Source of the DNA: Thiomicrospira aerophila AL3
GTDB lineage: Bacteria > Pseudomonadota > Gammaproteobacteria > Thiomicrospirales > Thiomicrospiraceae
Length of the DNA: 64,000 nt
NCBI RefSeq assembly: GCF_000227665.2
Contig: NZ_CP007030.1
Coordinates: 1,736,001 to 1,800,000, forward strand
Reading direction: 5' to 3'
Positions 55,573 to 64,000 of the stretch are shown in pieces (the stretch's first letter is position 1; each line of letters starts with the position of its first letter). The notes under the pieces were generated by a model. The model was not told the origin of the DNA. It saw only the letters and a program-made list of their open reading frames with translations, and ran no database searches. A program made the position numbers and the translations under genes.

Positions 55573-55610
55573 ATGCTTGAATATTAACGTTAAGTATTAG
55601 GGTTTAAATT

Positions 55611-56039
55611 TCACAGATTACGAATTTTATATAACAACTCTAACCAGCGCATTTTTAAACTCGGCTTATATTCAATAGGATGCTTAAACTCCAACACCAC
55701 CGGCTGCGTGGTAGGGTTAAATAAATCATGCTCTGGCCAAGCCATAATGTCCTCATACTCAAACCCGGTATCCAGCGCCACCAACTGCCAAGGTAACTCT
55801 TGATCGCGCTCTTTAACATGCGCACCTATAGCATCAAAGGTCACCGGCCACTTACCGGCCACAATCACCTCTTTAGTTTTGCCTGACTCCATCCAAATGC
55901 GCACCACCTCGTCCACCTGCAACAAGGTGCCATAGGGTAAAAACAAATAATTAGCCTCTAAGCTAGTTACAGAATAGTCGGTTAACGGTGGGCCTGGCGG
56001 AAACTGAAAATTACAAAAACCCTTGCCACAACAACTCAT
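55611..56039 (-). CDS. Conserved-looking protein of unknown function
   Basis: 142 residues. N-terminal SCCGKGFCNFQFPPGPP has three cysteines in the first ten residues, like a metal site, though no fourth ligand pair is near. LPYGTLLQVDEVVRIWMESG, KEVIVAGKWPVTFDAIGAH and EHDLFNPTTQPVVLEFKHP have no family that I know. Cytoplasmic, no signal peptide. Convergent with amtB and divergent from the flagellin gene (74 bp apart). Confidence 0.6.
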   Translation of the reverse strand: MSCCGKGFCNFQFPPGPPLTDYSVTSLEANYLFLPYGTLLQVDEVVRIWMESGKTKEVIVAGKWPVTFDAIGAHVKERDQELPWQLVALDTGFEYEDIMAWPEHDLFNPTTQPVVLEFKHPIEYKPSLKMRWLELLYKIRNL

Positions 56040-56113
56040 TAGAGATCCTTCCCAATTTTTCTTCTTTGGCGTATTATAGAATTAAAGCAGCAAGATTCTG
56101 TGGAGATTTTAGT

Positions 56114-56896
56114 ATGAGCATAAATGCAACTAATACCGGTGGCGCAAACTTTTCGAGCTTCAGCCCTACCGCCGCGAGCATGACTTCGGGTTTACAAATT
56201 AACCGCGCTGCCGATAACCCTGCCGGACTTGCCGTCACCACGGACATGACCACCGAAATTATGAGCAAGTCAGTTGGGATGCGTAATGCATCAGATGGTG
56301 TATTGCTTTTGCAAACAGCCGATGGTGCAGCACAAAGCATGACGGCTAACTTGCAACGTATGTATGAGTTGTCAATTCAATCTATGAACGGCACCCTAAA
56401 TCCTTCGCAACGTAACATTTTGAATAATGAGTTTCAGCAAAACCTACAAGAACTGGGTCGAATAGCAGAAACAACCCAGTTTAATGGCGTGGCGCTATTT
56501 AACGGTGAAAACCCCGACATAAACATCGAACTGGGTGATAGCTCAGCGAGTTTAACGATGCCGACGCTAAACAATGATGCCTTGGGCTTAAGCGGCCTAG
56601 ATATCAGCAACCCCGCCAATGCAACGGCGACTACTGATGCCCTTAGAACCGCATTAGATACATTGAGCAGCTCACAAGCTCAATTTGGCGCACAACAAAA
56701 TGGTTTATTTTCAGCCATATCCAACATGGCTACAGGGCAGCAAAATGATTATGCGAGTCGTAGCCAAATTTTAGATACCGATTTTGCGCGCGCCTCAATG
56801 AACAAAGCGCGTGAAGATGTCTTAAATCAAGCCGGGATCATGATGCTAGCCCAAAGCAACCAAGATAAGGCAAATGTGCTACAGCTTATTAGATAA
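56114..56896 (+). CDS. Short solitary flagellin
   Basis: 260 residues from the ATG at 56114, 8 nt behind GGAG. The conserved ends are present: SGLQINRAADNPAGLAVTTD near residue 25 and VLNQAGIMMLAQSNQDKANV with the final LQLIR. The N-terminal D0 segment is about 18 residues shorter than in normal flagellins (the LSSGLRIN-equivalent is usually near 43), and the central surface domain is very short. No other flagellar gene lies within the window. It may be a variable extra filament subunit, a flagellin-like protein, or a decaying copy. Confidence 0.8.
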   Translation: MSINATNTGGANFSSFSPTAASMTSGLQINRAADNPAGLAVTTDMTTEIMSKSVGMRNASDGVLLLQTADGAAQSMTANLQRMYELSIQSMNGTLNPSQRNILNNEFQQNLQELGRIAETTQFNGVALFNGENPDINIELGDSSASLTMPTLNNDALGLSGLDISNPANATATTDALRTALDTLSSSQAQFGAQQNGLFSAISNMATGQQNDYASRSQILDTDFARASMNKAREDVLNQAGIMMLAQSNQDKANVLQLIR

Positions 56897-56963
56897 CTAA
56901 CCCTTTGATTTTACTCGGCCTGGTCGATTTACAACTGCCTGTCTAGGCCGATCAAAATTCTGC

Positions 56964-57668
56964 TTGCAAAGCCACAATTCTGGCCGCATAATTCGCGATT
57001 ATCCTTCTGAGCATACCATCTTGTTCAACTTACAATTAGAGTCAGAGTCTATTAATACGGCGATTGACGCCCTTGTCGATAAAGGTTGGTATTTTTGGCA
57101 CAACGCTATTCCCACATCACTTTGTGATGCACTCTATTTTGAACTCCAACAACGCCAACAGGATGGTGAGTTACAGCAAGCCGGTATTGGGCGCGGTCAA
57201 GAGCATCAACTTAACCAACGTATTCGACGCGATGCCATTCACTGGCTTGAACGTCAAACACCTGCACAAGCACAATACCTCGATCTGATGCAACAGCTGC
57301 AACTCGAACTCAATCGTCAATTATTTTTGGGCTTATTTGAATACGAAGCCCATTTTGCCCTCTATTCACCAGGGGATTTTTATAAAAAACATCGTGACAG
57401 TTTTCGCGGTGCGGCCAACCGAATGGTCACCAGCGTGACTTACCTGAATCCCACTTGGCAAGCTGACTGGGGTGGTGAACTTGTTTTATATAACGAGGAA
57501 GATACGCAAGAACTTACACGACTCATGCCACAGTGTGGCGCGCTGGCGCTGTTTATGAGCGAACAATTGCCGCATGAAGTCTTACCGACACGACAACCAC
57601 GTGCCAGTATTGCCGGTTGGTTTCGGTGCAACACCTCAACCCACGACCTAGTCAATCCACCAAAATAA
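56964..57668 (+). CDS. 2OG-Fe(II) oxygenase, SM-20/PKHD-like
   Basis: About 234 residues from a TTG. The double-stranded beta-helix shows YSPGDFYKKHRDSFRGAANR (His-x-Asp iron ligands in HRD) and ALFMSEQLPHEVLPTRQPRA (the distal His and the 2-oxoglutarate Arg). Members hydroxylate proteins or small molecules; substrate unknown. The start is uncertain because no ATG exists; a TTG at 57021 is another possibility and would remove a weakly conserved segment. Placed between flagellin and valS. Confidence 0.75.
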   Translation: MQSHNSGRIIRDYPSEHTILFNLQLESESINTAIDALVDKGWYFWHNAIPTSLCDALYFELQQRQQDGELQQAGIGRGQEHQLNQRIRRDAIHWLERQTPAQAQYLDLMQQLQLELNRQLFLGLFEYEAHFALYSPGDFYKKHRDSFRGAANRMVTSVTYLNPTWQADWGGELVLYNEEDTQELTRLMPQCGALALFMSEQLPHEVLPTRQPRASIAGWFRCNTSTHDLVNPPK

Positions 57669-57764
57669 TCGACTGCGTTTTCAAATCCGCATAATCCTTC
57701 GCACCTATTTATAAACGCTTGTTATAATTAACGCTATTTTTATCAAGACACACACAAGCAGATC

Positions 57765-60533
57765 ATGGATAAACATTTCGACCCGACAACGATTGAAGCC
57801 AAGTGGTATCAAACTTGGGAAAACGCCGGTTATTTCTCGCCTAATACCGACTCAGACAAAGCGCCCTATTGCATTATGATTCCGCCGCCGAACGTGACCG
57901 GCAGCCTGCACATGGGACATGCCTTCCAAGACACCATTATGGATACCCTGATTCGCCTCAATCGTATGCAAGGCAAACCGACCCTGTGGCAACCGGGAAC
58001 GGATCACGCCGGTATCGCCACCCAAATGGTGGTTGAGCGCCAATTGGCCGCCAAAGGCTTGAGTCGCCATGATTTAGGCCGCGACAAGTTTATTGATGAA
58101 ATCTGGAAATGGAAAGCCGAATCCGGCGGCACCATCACCCAACAATTACGCCGCTTGGGTGCATCGCCTGACTGGAGCCGTGAACGCTTTACCATGGACG
58201 ACGGCTTATCCAACGCGGTGAAGGAAGTATTTGTGCGCTTATATGAAGAAGGCTTGATTTATCGCGGCAAACGCTTGGTCAACTGGGACCCGGTGCTCCA
58301 CACCGCCGTGTCAGACTTGGAAGTTATTTCCGAAGAAGAACAAGGCAATATGTGGCATTTACGTTATCCGCTCACTAACGGTAACGGTCACCTTGTAGTC
58401 GCCACAACGCGCCCCGAAACCATGCTGGGCGACCAAGCGGTGGCGGTGCATCCTGAAGACGAGCGTTATCAGCACCTGATCGGCCAAACTATTACTTTGC
58501 CGTTAGTTGGGCGTGAGATTCCGATTATCGCCGATGACTATGTTGACCCTGCGTTTGGAACAGGTTGCGTCAAAATCACGCCCGCGCACGACTTTAACGA
58601 CTATGAAATGGGCAAGCGTCATAACCTGCCGATGTTAAATGTGTTCACCCAAGACGCAGCGATTAACGAAGAAGCGCCGGAAAAATATCTAGGTCTCGAC
58701 CGTTATGAAGCACGTAAACAAATCGTCGCTGATTTGGAAGCGCTCGGTCTGATGGAGAAAATCGAACCGCATAAACTGATGGTGCCACGTGGTGACCGAA
58801 CACATGCGGTGATCGAGCCGATGCTGACCGACCAATGGTATGTCGCGGTGCAAGAACTAGCGAAACCGGCGATTGACGCGGTGAAAAACGGCGACATCGA
58901 ATTTGTACCGAAAAACTGGGAAAACACCTATTTTGAATGGATGAACAATATTCAAGACTGGTGTATATCGCGCCAAATTTGGTGGGGACACCGCATTCCG
59001 GCTTGGTATGACGACCAAGGCGGCGTGTATGTCGGACGCGATGAAGCCGAAGTGCGCGCCAAACATAATTTAGGTGATCGTCCGTTACATCAGGATGATG
59101 ATGTGTTGGATACCTGGTTCAGCTCGGCGTTATGGACGTTTTCGACGCTGGGCTGGCCGGAGCAAACACCGGAACTGGAAAAATTCCACCCGACTTCGGT
59201 CTTGGTAACCGGTTTCGACATTATTTTCTTCTGGGTCGCACGGATGATTATGATGACGCTGAAATTCACCGGCCAAGTGCCGTTTAAACAAGTCTATGTG
59301 CATGGTCTGGTGCGCGATGCCGAAGGCCAGAAGATGTCCAAATCCAAAGGCAACGTGCTTGACCCGATTGACTTGATTGACGGCATTGATTTGGAAAGCC
59401 TGGTAAATAAACGCACCTACGGCATGATGCAACCGGAAAAAGCCGCCAAAATTGAAAAAGACACCCGCAAACAATTTGCCGACGGTATTCCCGCATTTGG
59501 CACCGATGCGATGCGTTTCACCTTTGCCTCGCTCGCCTCAACCGGACGCGATATACGGTTTGACCTCAATCGTTGTGAAGGCTACCGCAACTTCTGCAAT
59601 AAATTGTGGAACGCCACCCGTTATGTCTTAATGAACACCCAAGGGTTTGATACCGGGGTCGATGAAAGCCAACCGATTGAGTTATCCTTGGCAGATCGTT
59701 GGATCGTATCGCGCCTACAAACGCTAGAAACCGAAGTGGTACGCCATTTTGAACAATACCGTTTTGATATGGCGGCGAATTTATTGTATGAGTTTACCTG
59801 GAACGAATACTGCGATTGGTATTTAGAGCTGGCGAAACCGATTCTTAACAAAGACTCGTCCGATGCGGCCAAACGCGGTACGCGCCAAACCCTGGTTCGC
59901 GTGTTGGAAACCTTGTTGCGTTTATTGCATCCGGTGATGCCTTATATCACCGAAGAGGCTTGGCAGTCGGTCGCGCCCTTGGCCGGTAAACAGGGCGACA
60001 CGATCATGTTGCAACTTTACCCGGAAGCAGACGACAGCAAAATCGACAGCACCGCCGAAGCCGAATTGGACTGGGTGAAACAATTTATTATGGGTGTGCG
60101 TCGTATCCGTTCGGAAATGGATATTGCACCGGGCAAACCCCTGCCGGTATTACTCAGCAAAGTATCGGCGCAAGACCAGGCCTGGTTAGATAACAACCGT
60201 CTGTTCTTAATGACACTAGCGAAGCTTGAATCCATTGAAGTCTTAGCCAATGAAACTGATGCGCCGGAATCTGCTATGTCACTGGTTGGCGAGATGAATA
60301 TTTTGATCCCCATGGCCGGTTTAATTGACAAGGATGCGGAACTCGCCCGCTTGGATAAAGAAATCAGCAAACTGAAAGCCGAATTTGAACGTTTGAACGC
60401 TAAACTGAGCAATGAAAGTTTTGTCGCACGCGCACCGGAAGAAGTGGTTGCCAAAGAGCGTGACAAACTTGCTGACATTCAATCGGCCTTAACTAACTTG
60501 GAGCAACAACATGACAAAATTACTGCGCTTTAA
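57765..60533 (+). CDS. valS: ValS, valyl-tRNA synthetase
   Basis: 922 residues. HIGH in [20 protein letters not shown], editing domain with [18 protein letters not shown] in [16 protein letters not shown], and a C-terminal coiled-coil tRNA-binding arm ([18 protein letters not shown]). Promoter element TTATAATTAACG lies about 45 bp before the ATG. Overlaps the next gene by 23 bp. Palindrome at 60177 codes QAW. Confidence 0.97.
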   Translation: MDKHFDPTTIEAKWYQTWENAGYFSPNTDSDKAPYCIMIPPPNVTGSLHMGHAFQDTIMDTLIRLNRMQGKPTLWQPGTDHAGIATQMVVERQLAAKGLSRHDLGRDKFIDEIWKWKAESGGTITQQLRRLGASPDWSRERFTMDDGLSNAVKEVFVRLYEEGLIYRGKRLVNWDPVLHTAVSDLEVISEEEQGNMWHLRYPLTNGNGHLVVATTRPETMLGDQAVAVHPEDERYQHLIGQTITLPLVGREIPIIADDYVDPAFGTGCVKITPAHDFNDYEMGKRHNLPMLNVFTQDAAINEEAPEKYLGLDRYEARKQIVADLEALGLMEKIEPHKLMVPRGDRTHAVIEPMLTDQWYVAVQELAKPAIDAVKNGDIEFVPKNWENTYFEWMNNIQDWCISRQIWWGHRIPAWYDDQGGVYVGRDEAEVRAKHNLGDRPLHQDDDVLDTWFSSALWTFSTLGWPEQTPELEKFHPTSVLVTGFDIIFFWVARMIMMTLKFTGQVPFKQVYVHGLVRDAEGQKMSKSKGNVLDPIDLIDGIDLESLVNKRTYGMMQPEKAAKIEKDTRKQFADGIPAFGTDAMRFTFASLASTGRDIRFDLNRCEGYRNFCNKLWNATRYVLMNTQGFDTGVDESQPIELSLADRWIVSRLQTLETEVVRHFEQYRFDMAANLLYEFTWNEYCDWYLELAKPILNKDSSDAAKRGTRQTLVRVLETLLRLLHPVMPYITEEAWQSVAPLAGKQGDTIMLQLYPEADDSKIDSTAEAELDWVKQFIMGVRRIRSEMDIAPGKPLPVLLSKVSAQDQAWLDNNRLFLMTLAKLESIEVLANETDAPESAMSLVGEMNILIPMAGLIDKDAELARLDKEISKLKAEFERLNAKLSNESFVARAPEEVVAKERDKLADIQSALTNLEQQHDKITAL

Positions 60534-61221
60534 GCGCCAAACCCTTGGCATACTGCTTGTTGCAGGTAGTTTAAACCTTGGCATGATGACCAGTAGTACT
60601 GCCTTTGCACAAGAATTCACCCACTATGTCAGTGATAACGTTGAACAACCGATTAGACGCGGTGCCGGTGTTGAATTTCGGATTGAACGGATGTTGCCGC
60701 CCGGTACGCCGTTAAAAGTACTCGAAACGCGTGATGGTTGGTCACGGGTTGAAGCCAACTATAACAATCGTGTATCACAAGGTTGGATCCACCAGGTTTC
60801 TATTCAGAATCAACCACCTGCTCGTACACTGCTCAATGAACAACGTGCTCGCTTCAATGAGCTTGAAACCCGTTTTAATGAACAAACCAACGATTATGAG
60901 CAGTTAAAAATTAACCATGATGAAGTGGTTAGCGAGTTAACCGAGCTGAAACAAGCCCACTTTGAAGCGCGCCGTGAATTAGAGCAAATCCGACAAATTT
61001 CTGGACAAGCCGTTGATTTAGATCAGCAAAATCGCGAAATGCGTCAAATCATTAATGAACTAGAAGCGCAGCAGGTGATTATGCGCCAACAAATTGCCCA
61101 AGCGGGTGATGCGGTCAAACGCCAATGGTTTTTAACCGGTGCTGGCGTACTGTTATTAGGTTTATTATTGGGCCGCTTCTTTAGAATCCCGAAACGTCGC
61201 AGCAGTTGGGATAGCGTTTAA
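60511..61221 (+). CDS. SH3-domain protein, YgiM/TIGR04211 type
   Basis: 236 residues. Signal peptide (residues 1-34, cut near TAFAQ), bacterial SH3 domain ([36 protein letters not shown]), a coiled coil from about 100 to 195 ([20 protein letters not shown]), and a C-terminal span with a short positive tail ([19 protein letters not shown]). So it is anchored in the inner membrane with the SH3 part outside. Envelope role assumed; not shown. Overlaps valS by 23 bp, so translation is coupled. Confidence 0.85.
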   Translation: MTKLLRFKRQTLGILLVAGSLNLGMMTSSTAFAQEFTHYVSDNVEQPIRRGAGVEFRIERMLPPGTPLKVLETRDGWSRVEANYNNRVSQGWIHQVSIQNQPPARTLLNEQRARFNELETRFNEQTNDYEQLKINHDEVVSELTELKQAHFEARRELEQIRQISGQAVDLDQQNREMRQIINELEAQQVIMRQQIAQAGDAVKRQWFLTGAGVLLLGLLLGRFFRIPKRRSSWDSV

Positions 61222-61250
61222 ACGCGTTTAAGCGTGCTACCGCACTAACA

Positions 61251-61280
61251 AAAAAGGCATTGCAACCGCAATGCCTTTTT
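61251..61280 (+). terminator. Bidirectional terminator after the SH3 gene
   Basis: GGCATTGC, loop AACC, GCAATGCC, with AAAAA before and TTTTTT after. It also lies behind dsbC on the minus strand. Confidence 0.9.
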
Positions 61281-61322
61281 TATATCAATACGACTAACTT
61301 TATTAGCCAATCTGAGCTTAAA

Positions 61323-62039
61323 TCAGTTTTGCAATAATGCCGGAATTAACTCTTCCGCAGGGACAAAACCGGGCACCATTTGGCCATCATCAATAATCAT
61401 CGTCGGCGTGCCCGATACATTAAAGAATTGGGCCGCTTGGAAGTGCGACATCACCGGGTTTTCACAACGCTTAGTTTCAGGATCTAAACCATTTTTAGCG
61501 TCATCCATAGCCTTAACCGGGTTGGCACTACACCAAACCGACTCCATTTTAGTAAAGCTTGGCGTACCTGGGCCAGAGCGTGGAAACGCCAAATAACGCA
61601 CTTCAATGCCGGCGTCATTTAACTTGGCCACTTGGTTATGGAAACGCTTACAAAACGGGCAATCAATATCGGTAAAAACAGTAATTTGACGCTTGGTCTC
61701 ACCCTTCGCTTTAAAAATAATCATCGAATTGGGGTCAATCGCATTCAACGCATCTAACCGAGCCTGTTCTAAGCGCTGCTCTGTTAGATTGACACCCTGC
61801 TCTAGGTTAATCAAGTTACCGTTAAACAAATGTTTCCCATCAGCGGTCATATAAAACACGGTTACACCCAGCACCACTTGGTACATTCCCGGCACGACGG
61901 TTTCTTGAATATCTGCCGCCGGTGCGCCTGGTGCCATTTGCGATAATACTTGCTGAATACGTTGTTTGTCTGCCATGGCGGGCATCATCGCACTCGCGCC
62001 CATCAGTGCCGCCAATGCCAAGGTTTGAATCGGTTTAAT
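61323..62039 (-). CDS. dsbC: DsbC-type disulfide isomerase
   Basis: 238 residues from the ATG at 62039, with GAGG 8 nt before it; longer readings to 62189 run into xerD. Signal peptide (IKPIQTLALAALMGASAM, cut near PAMA), N-terminal dimerisation domain, and thioredoxin domain with active site CPFC in FTDIDCPFCKRFHN; the E. coli site is CGYC. SGTPTMIIDDGQMVPG is the cis-Pro loop. Isomerises wrong disulfides in the periplasm. It shares the minus strand with xerD (22-bp gap). A pair of cysteines (SVWCSANP, TKRCENP) lies outside the active site. Confidence 0.9.
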   Translation of the reverse strand: MKPIQTLALAALMGASAMMPAMADKQRIQQVLSQMAPGAPAADIQETVVPGMYQVVLGVTVFYMTADGKHLFNGNLINLEQGVNLTEQRLEQARLDALNAIDPNSMIIFKAKGETKRQITVFTDIDCPFCKRFHNQVAKLNDAGIEVRYLAFPRSGPGTPSFTKMESVWCSANPVKAMDDAKNGLDPETKRCENPVMSHFQAAQFFNVSGTPTMIIDDGQMVPGFVPAEELIPALLQN

Positions 62040-62061
62040 CATAGTCTGTCCTCTAATCCGG

Positions 62062-62964
62062 CTATCCGCGCGGATGATGTTGTTGATGAAGCTGTTTGAG
62101 TCGCGCTTTAGCGACATGGGTATAAATTTGGGTAGTAGATAAATCGCTGTGTCCAAGCAGTAACTGCACACTGCGTAAATCCGCTCCATGATTAATTAAA
62201 TGCGTCGCAAAGGCATGCCGCAACCCATGGGGTGATAGTGTACCAGTGAGACCCGCCTGTTGCGCAAGATTATGGATACGATGCCACAATGTTTGTCGTG
62301 TCATCGGGCGACCGATTCGTGAAACAAACACCTCATCCAGCACGGCGCCCGGTTTAAGCAGGCCTGGTCGGGCACGCGCTAAATACTGCGACAACCAATC
62401 CTGCGCCCACTCACCTAGCGGAATAATCCGTTGTTTATTGCCCTTCCCCACCACCATCAGCAGGCCTGCTGCTAAATCCACCTGTGCAATCGGCAAGCTA
62501 ACGACCTCAGATACTCGTAAACCAGTTGCATACATCAGCTCTAAAATAGCACGATCGCGCAACCCTAACGCTGTGCTGACATCCGGTGCGGCCAGTAACG
62601 CATCAATATTTTGCTCTGACAACACCTTAGGAATCGCTTTTAAACGTTTGGGGGCTTGCAACTGTTGTGCTGGATGCACCGACAACCAGGCCTGGTGCAG
62701 AGCAAACTTATACAGACGCTTGATAGCCGCCAAGCGTCGGGCAAGCGTTTGCGGTTTAGCTTCTGCCGATAACCCCGCTAAATACTGACGAATATCAGCC
62801 TCTTGCCAAGTTAGCCAAGCAGCGGATGTCAAGGCTGTTTCACCGCCAGTCCGCAGCACAAAATCACGTAAGTCACGCTGATAAGCCTGTTGTGTTGCAC
62901 GGCTTAAACCTTGCGCAAGATGCAAATAACGCATAAAGGCGGCTAAGGCTTGATCAAATGGCAT
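62062..62964 (-). CDS. xerD: XerD, tyrosine recombinase
   Basis: 300 residues from the ATG at 62964; a TTG at 62985 adds seven residues. N-terminal SAM-like domain, then catalytic Arg in YATGLRVSEVVSLP, HGLRHAFATHLINHG (His-x-x-Arg), LLGHSDLSTTQIYTHV (second His and Tyr nucleophile). Resolves chromosome dimers at dif with XerC. xerD next to dsbC is the E. coli order. Palindromes at 62359, 62461 and 62687. Confidence 0.94.
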   Translation of the reverse strand: MPFDQALAAFMRYLHLAQGLSRATQQAYQRDLRDFVLRTGGETALTSAAWLTWQEADIRQYLAGLSAEAKPQTLARRLAAIKRLYKFALHQAWLSVHPAQQLQAPKRLKAIPKVLSEQNIDALLAAPDVSTALGLRDRAILELMYATGLRVSEVVSLPIAQVDLAAGLLMVVGKGNKQRIIPLGEWAQDWLSQYLARARPGLLKPGAVLDEVFVSRIGRPMTRQTLWHRIHNLAQQAGLTGTLSPHGLRHAFATHLINHGADLRSVQLLLGHSDLSTTQIYTHVAKARLKQLHQQHHPRG

Positions 62965-63009
62965 AAGAGACCCACCCCTCTCCAAATTAACGCAGTATAA
63001 AACAAAAAA

Positions 63010-63040
63010 CCCCGGTTAGCAGGCCTGCTGTTAACCGGGG
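63010..63040 (-). terminator. Terminator whose apex is a palindrome copy
   Basis: CCCCGGTTA (63010-63018) pairs with TAACCGGGG (63032-63040); the loop region GCAGGCCTGC (63019-63028) is itself self-complementary. On the minus strand it is followed by TTTTTTGTTTT. It ends the RND gene. Confidence 0.85.
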
Positions 63041-63078
63041 TTGATCTGTCATCACCAACAGAGCATATTGTTCAAGAC

Positions 63079-64000
63079 TTAAGCCTTCGACAATAACTCT
63101 TTTTCAATTTTGGCCATATCCGTTAACTCTGGCGGAGACGGATAATAGGTCTGCCAAATAAAGTACATCAACGGAATAACAAACAAGGTCAAGACCGTCG
63201 ATGAAATCACCCCAAAGATTAAGCTGATCGCCAAACCACCAAATACGGGGTCTGGAATCATCACAATCGAGGCAAAAATAATCGTCAAGGCCGTTAGGAT
63301 AATCGCTTTGGCACGCACTTTACCGGCCTCGATTACCGAGTCACGCAAGGACATCCCTTCTCGTTGATATTCCAGCGTAAAATCGATCAACAGCAGCGAG
63401 TTACGCACCACAATCCCCGCTAAAGCAATCACCCCAATCATTGAGGTCGCAGTAAAGGCCTGACCTAGCAACCAATGCCCTGGGAAAACCCCAATCATTG
63501 TCAAGGGAATCGCGCCCATCACAATAAACGGCAACATAAACGAGCGATAGTAGCCCACCAAAATCAGATAGATAAACACTAACGCCACCATAAACGCACT
63601 CCCCATATCGCGGAATACGTCCAGGGTGAGGCGCATTTCGCCACCCCATAATAAGGTGTAATCCATCACACCTTTCGGTTGTGCCTCAATAAAGCCTAGG
63701 TTGGCAGTTTGGAAGGTCACGCCTGATTCCGGCAAAGTGACATTGTCGAGCATTTTATCGAGCGTCAGTACGGCATACACCGGACTAGAGCGCAAAAGTT
63801 CACCACTCACCATGGTCATTGAATGCTGATCACGACCCATAATCGGTTTCGCCAAAATACGCTCTTCGATCGTGGCAATCGCTGATAACGGAACCGCCTC
63901 ACCTGAGAAGGAATTAACCCGCAAGGTTAACAACTGCTCCGGTACGGTACGTTCCGCACGAGGTAAACGCACTACAATATTGACCGGTTCACGGACGTTG
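63079..64000 (-). CDS. RND efflux permease (C-terminal part)
   Basis: The frame is open to the window edge; 307 residues are visible. The periplasmic part with IVVRLPRAERTVPEQLLTLR and AIATIEERILAKPIMGRDQH, then five-plus spans (FVGYYRSFMLPFIVMG-like, TATSMIGVIALAGIVVRNSL, LTALTIIFASIVMIPDPVFG) match the C-terminal half of AcrB/HAE-type pumps. The Asp of the proton relay would be further upstream. Substrate not predictable. Last gene of a minus-strand unit, ended by the terminator at 63010. Confidence 0.9.
   Translation of the reverse strand, partial: NVREPVNIVVRLPRAERTVPEQLLTLRVNSFSGEAVPLSAIATIEERILAKPIMGRDQHSMTMVSGELLRSSPVYAVLTLDKMLDNVTLPESGVTFQTANLGFIEAQPKGVMDYTLLWGGEMRLTLDVFRDMGSAFMVALVFIYLILVGYYRSFMLPFIVMGAIPLTMIGVFPGHWLLGQAFTATSMIGVIALAGIVVRNSLLLIDFTLEYQREGMSLRDSVIEAGKVRAKAIILTALTIIFASIVMIPDPVFGGLAISLIFGVISSTVLTLFVIPLMYFIWQTYYPSPPELTDMAKIEKELLSKA

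Overview
The window is a chromosomal segment of a gammaproteobacterium. Gene order is typical of that class: the lptE-holA-nadD-rsfS-rlmH set beside leuS, tRNA-Gln-prs-rplY-pth-ychF, lgt-thyA-folA, valS, glnE and glnK-amtB. The many sulfur genes (YeeE/YedE sulfur transporter, two DsrE-like proteins, an MBL-fold protein) and the organoarsenical efflux pair fit a sulfur-oxidising member of the Thiomicrospira/Hydrogenovibrio/Thiomicrorhabdus group. That placement is an inference, not a measurement.

Layout. 1-3.4 kb: end of tsaD, plsY, folB, a MidA-type methyltransferase and uppP. 3.4-7.9 kb: a strong promoter and a long hairpin-rich leader, an outer-membrane-type protein, two MgtE magnesium transporters and a small ORF in frame behind the first mgtE. 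8-11.8 kb: an H-NS-like protein, then lgt / Schlafen-AlbA regulator / thyA / folA on the minus strand. 12-16 kb: a four-gene operon resembling the GAK neighbourhood (amphi-Trp protein, APH-fold kinase, ATP-grasp enzyme, HprK-related kinase). 16-21.7 kb: arsJ and its GAPDH partner, facing arsR-yeeE-dsrE, then a periplasmic MBL-fold protein. 22-26.3 kb: accessory DNA between tRNA-Asn and tRNA-Met, including a toxin-antitoxin-chaperone operon (MqsR/MqsA/SecB-like) enclosed by a 90-bp direct repeat that carries the tRNA-Met 3' end.

26.3-34.5 kb is housekeeping: ychF, pth, rplY, prs, tRNA-Gln, rpsT, rlmH, rsfS, nadD, ogt, a DnaJ-like protein and proA. 34.6-36.8 kb holds an AAA/PD-(D/E)XK protein and toxin-antitoxin remnants. 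36.8-41.3 kb has holA-lptE-leuS and a YbeL-like gene. 41.4-50 kb is accessory: a DsrE-like secreted protein, MazF and RelE toxin-antitoxin pairs, an acyltransferase, a secreted alpha/beta hydrolase, and DUF4105 with DUF3015. 50-64 kb: glnE, a methyltransferase, glnK-amtB behind a likely sigma-54 promoter, a short solitary flagellin, a 2OG oxygenase, valS, an SH3 protein, dsbC, xerD and the end of an RND pump.

The most unusual feature is not a gene. The perfect palindrome CAGGCCTG occurs 48 times by my reading, about once per 1.3 kb, where about one copy would be expected. 45 of the 48 are flanked by G or C on both sides, giving SCAGGCCTGS. Most copies lie inside genes, where they encode QAW/QAC, AGL/PGL or RPG/RPA tripeptides. 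This resembles the HIP1 octamer of cyanobacteria, but with a different sequence.
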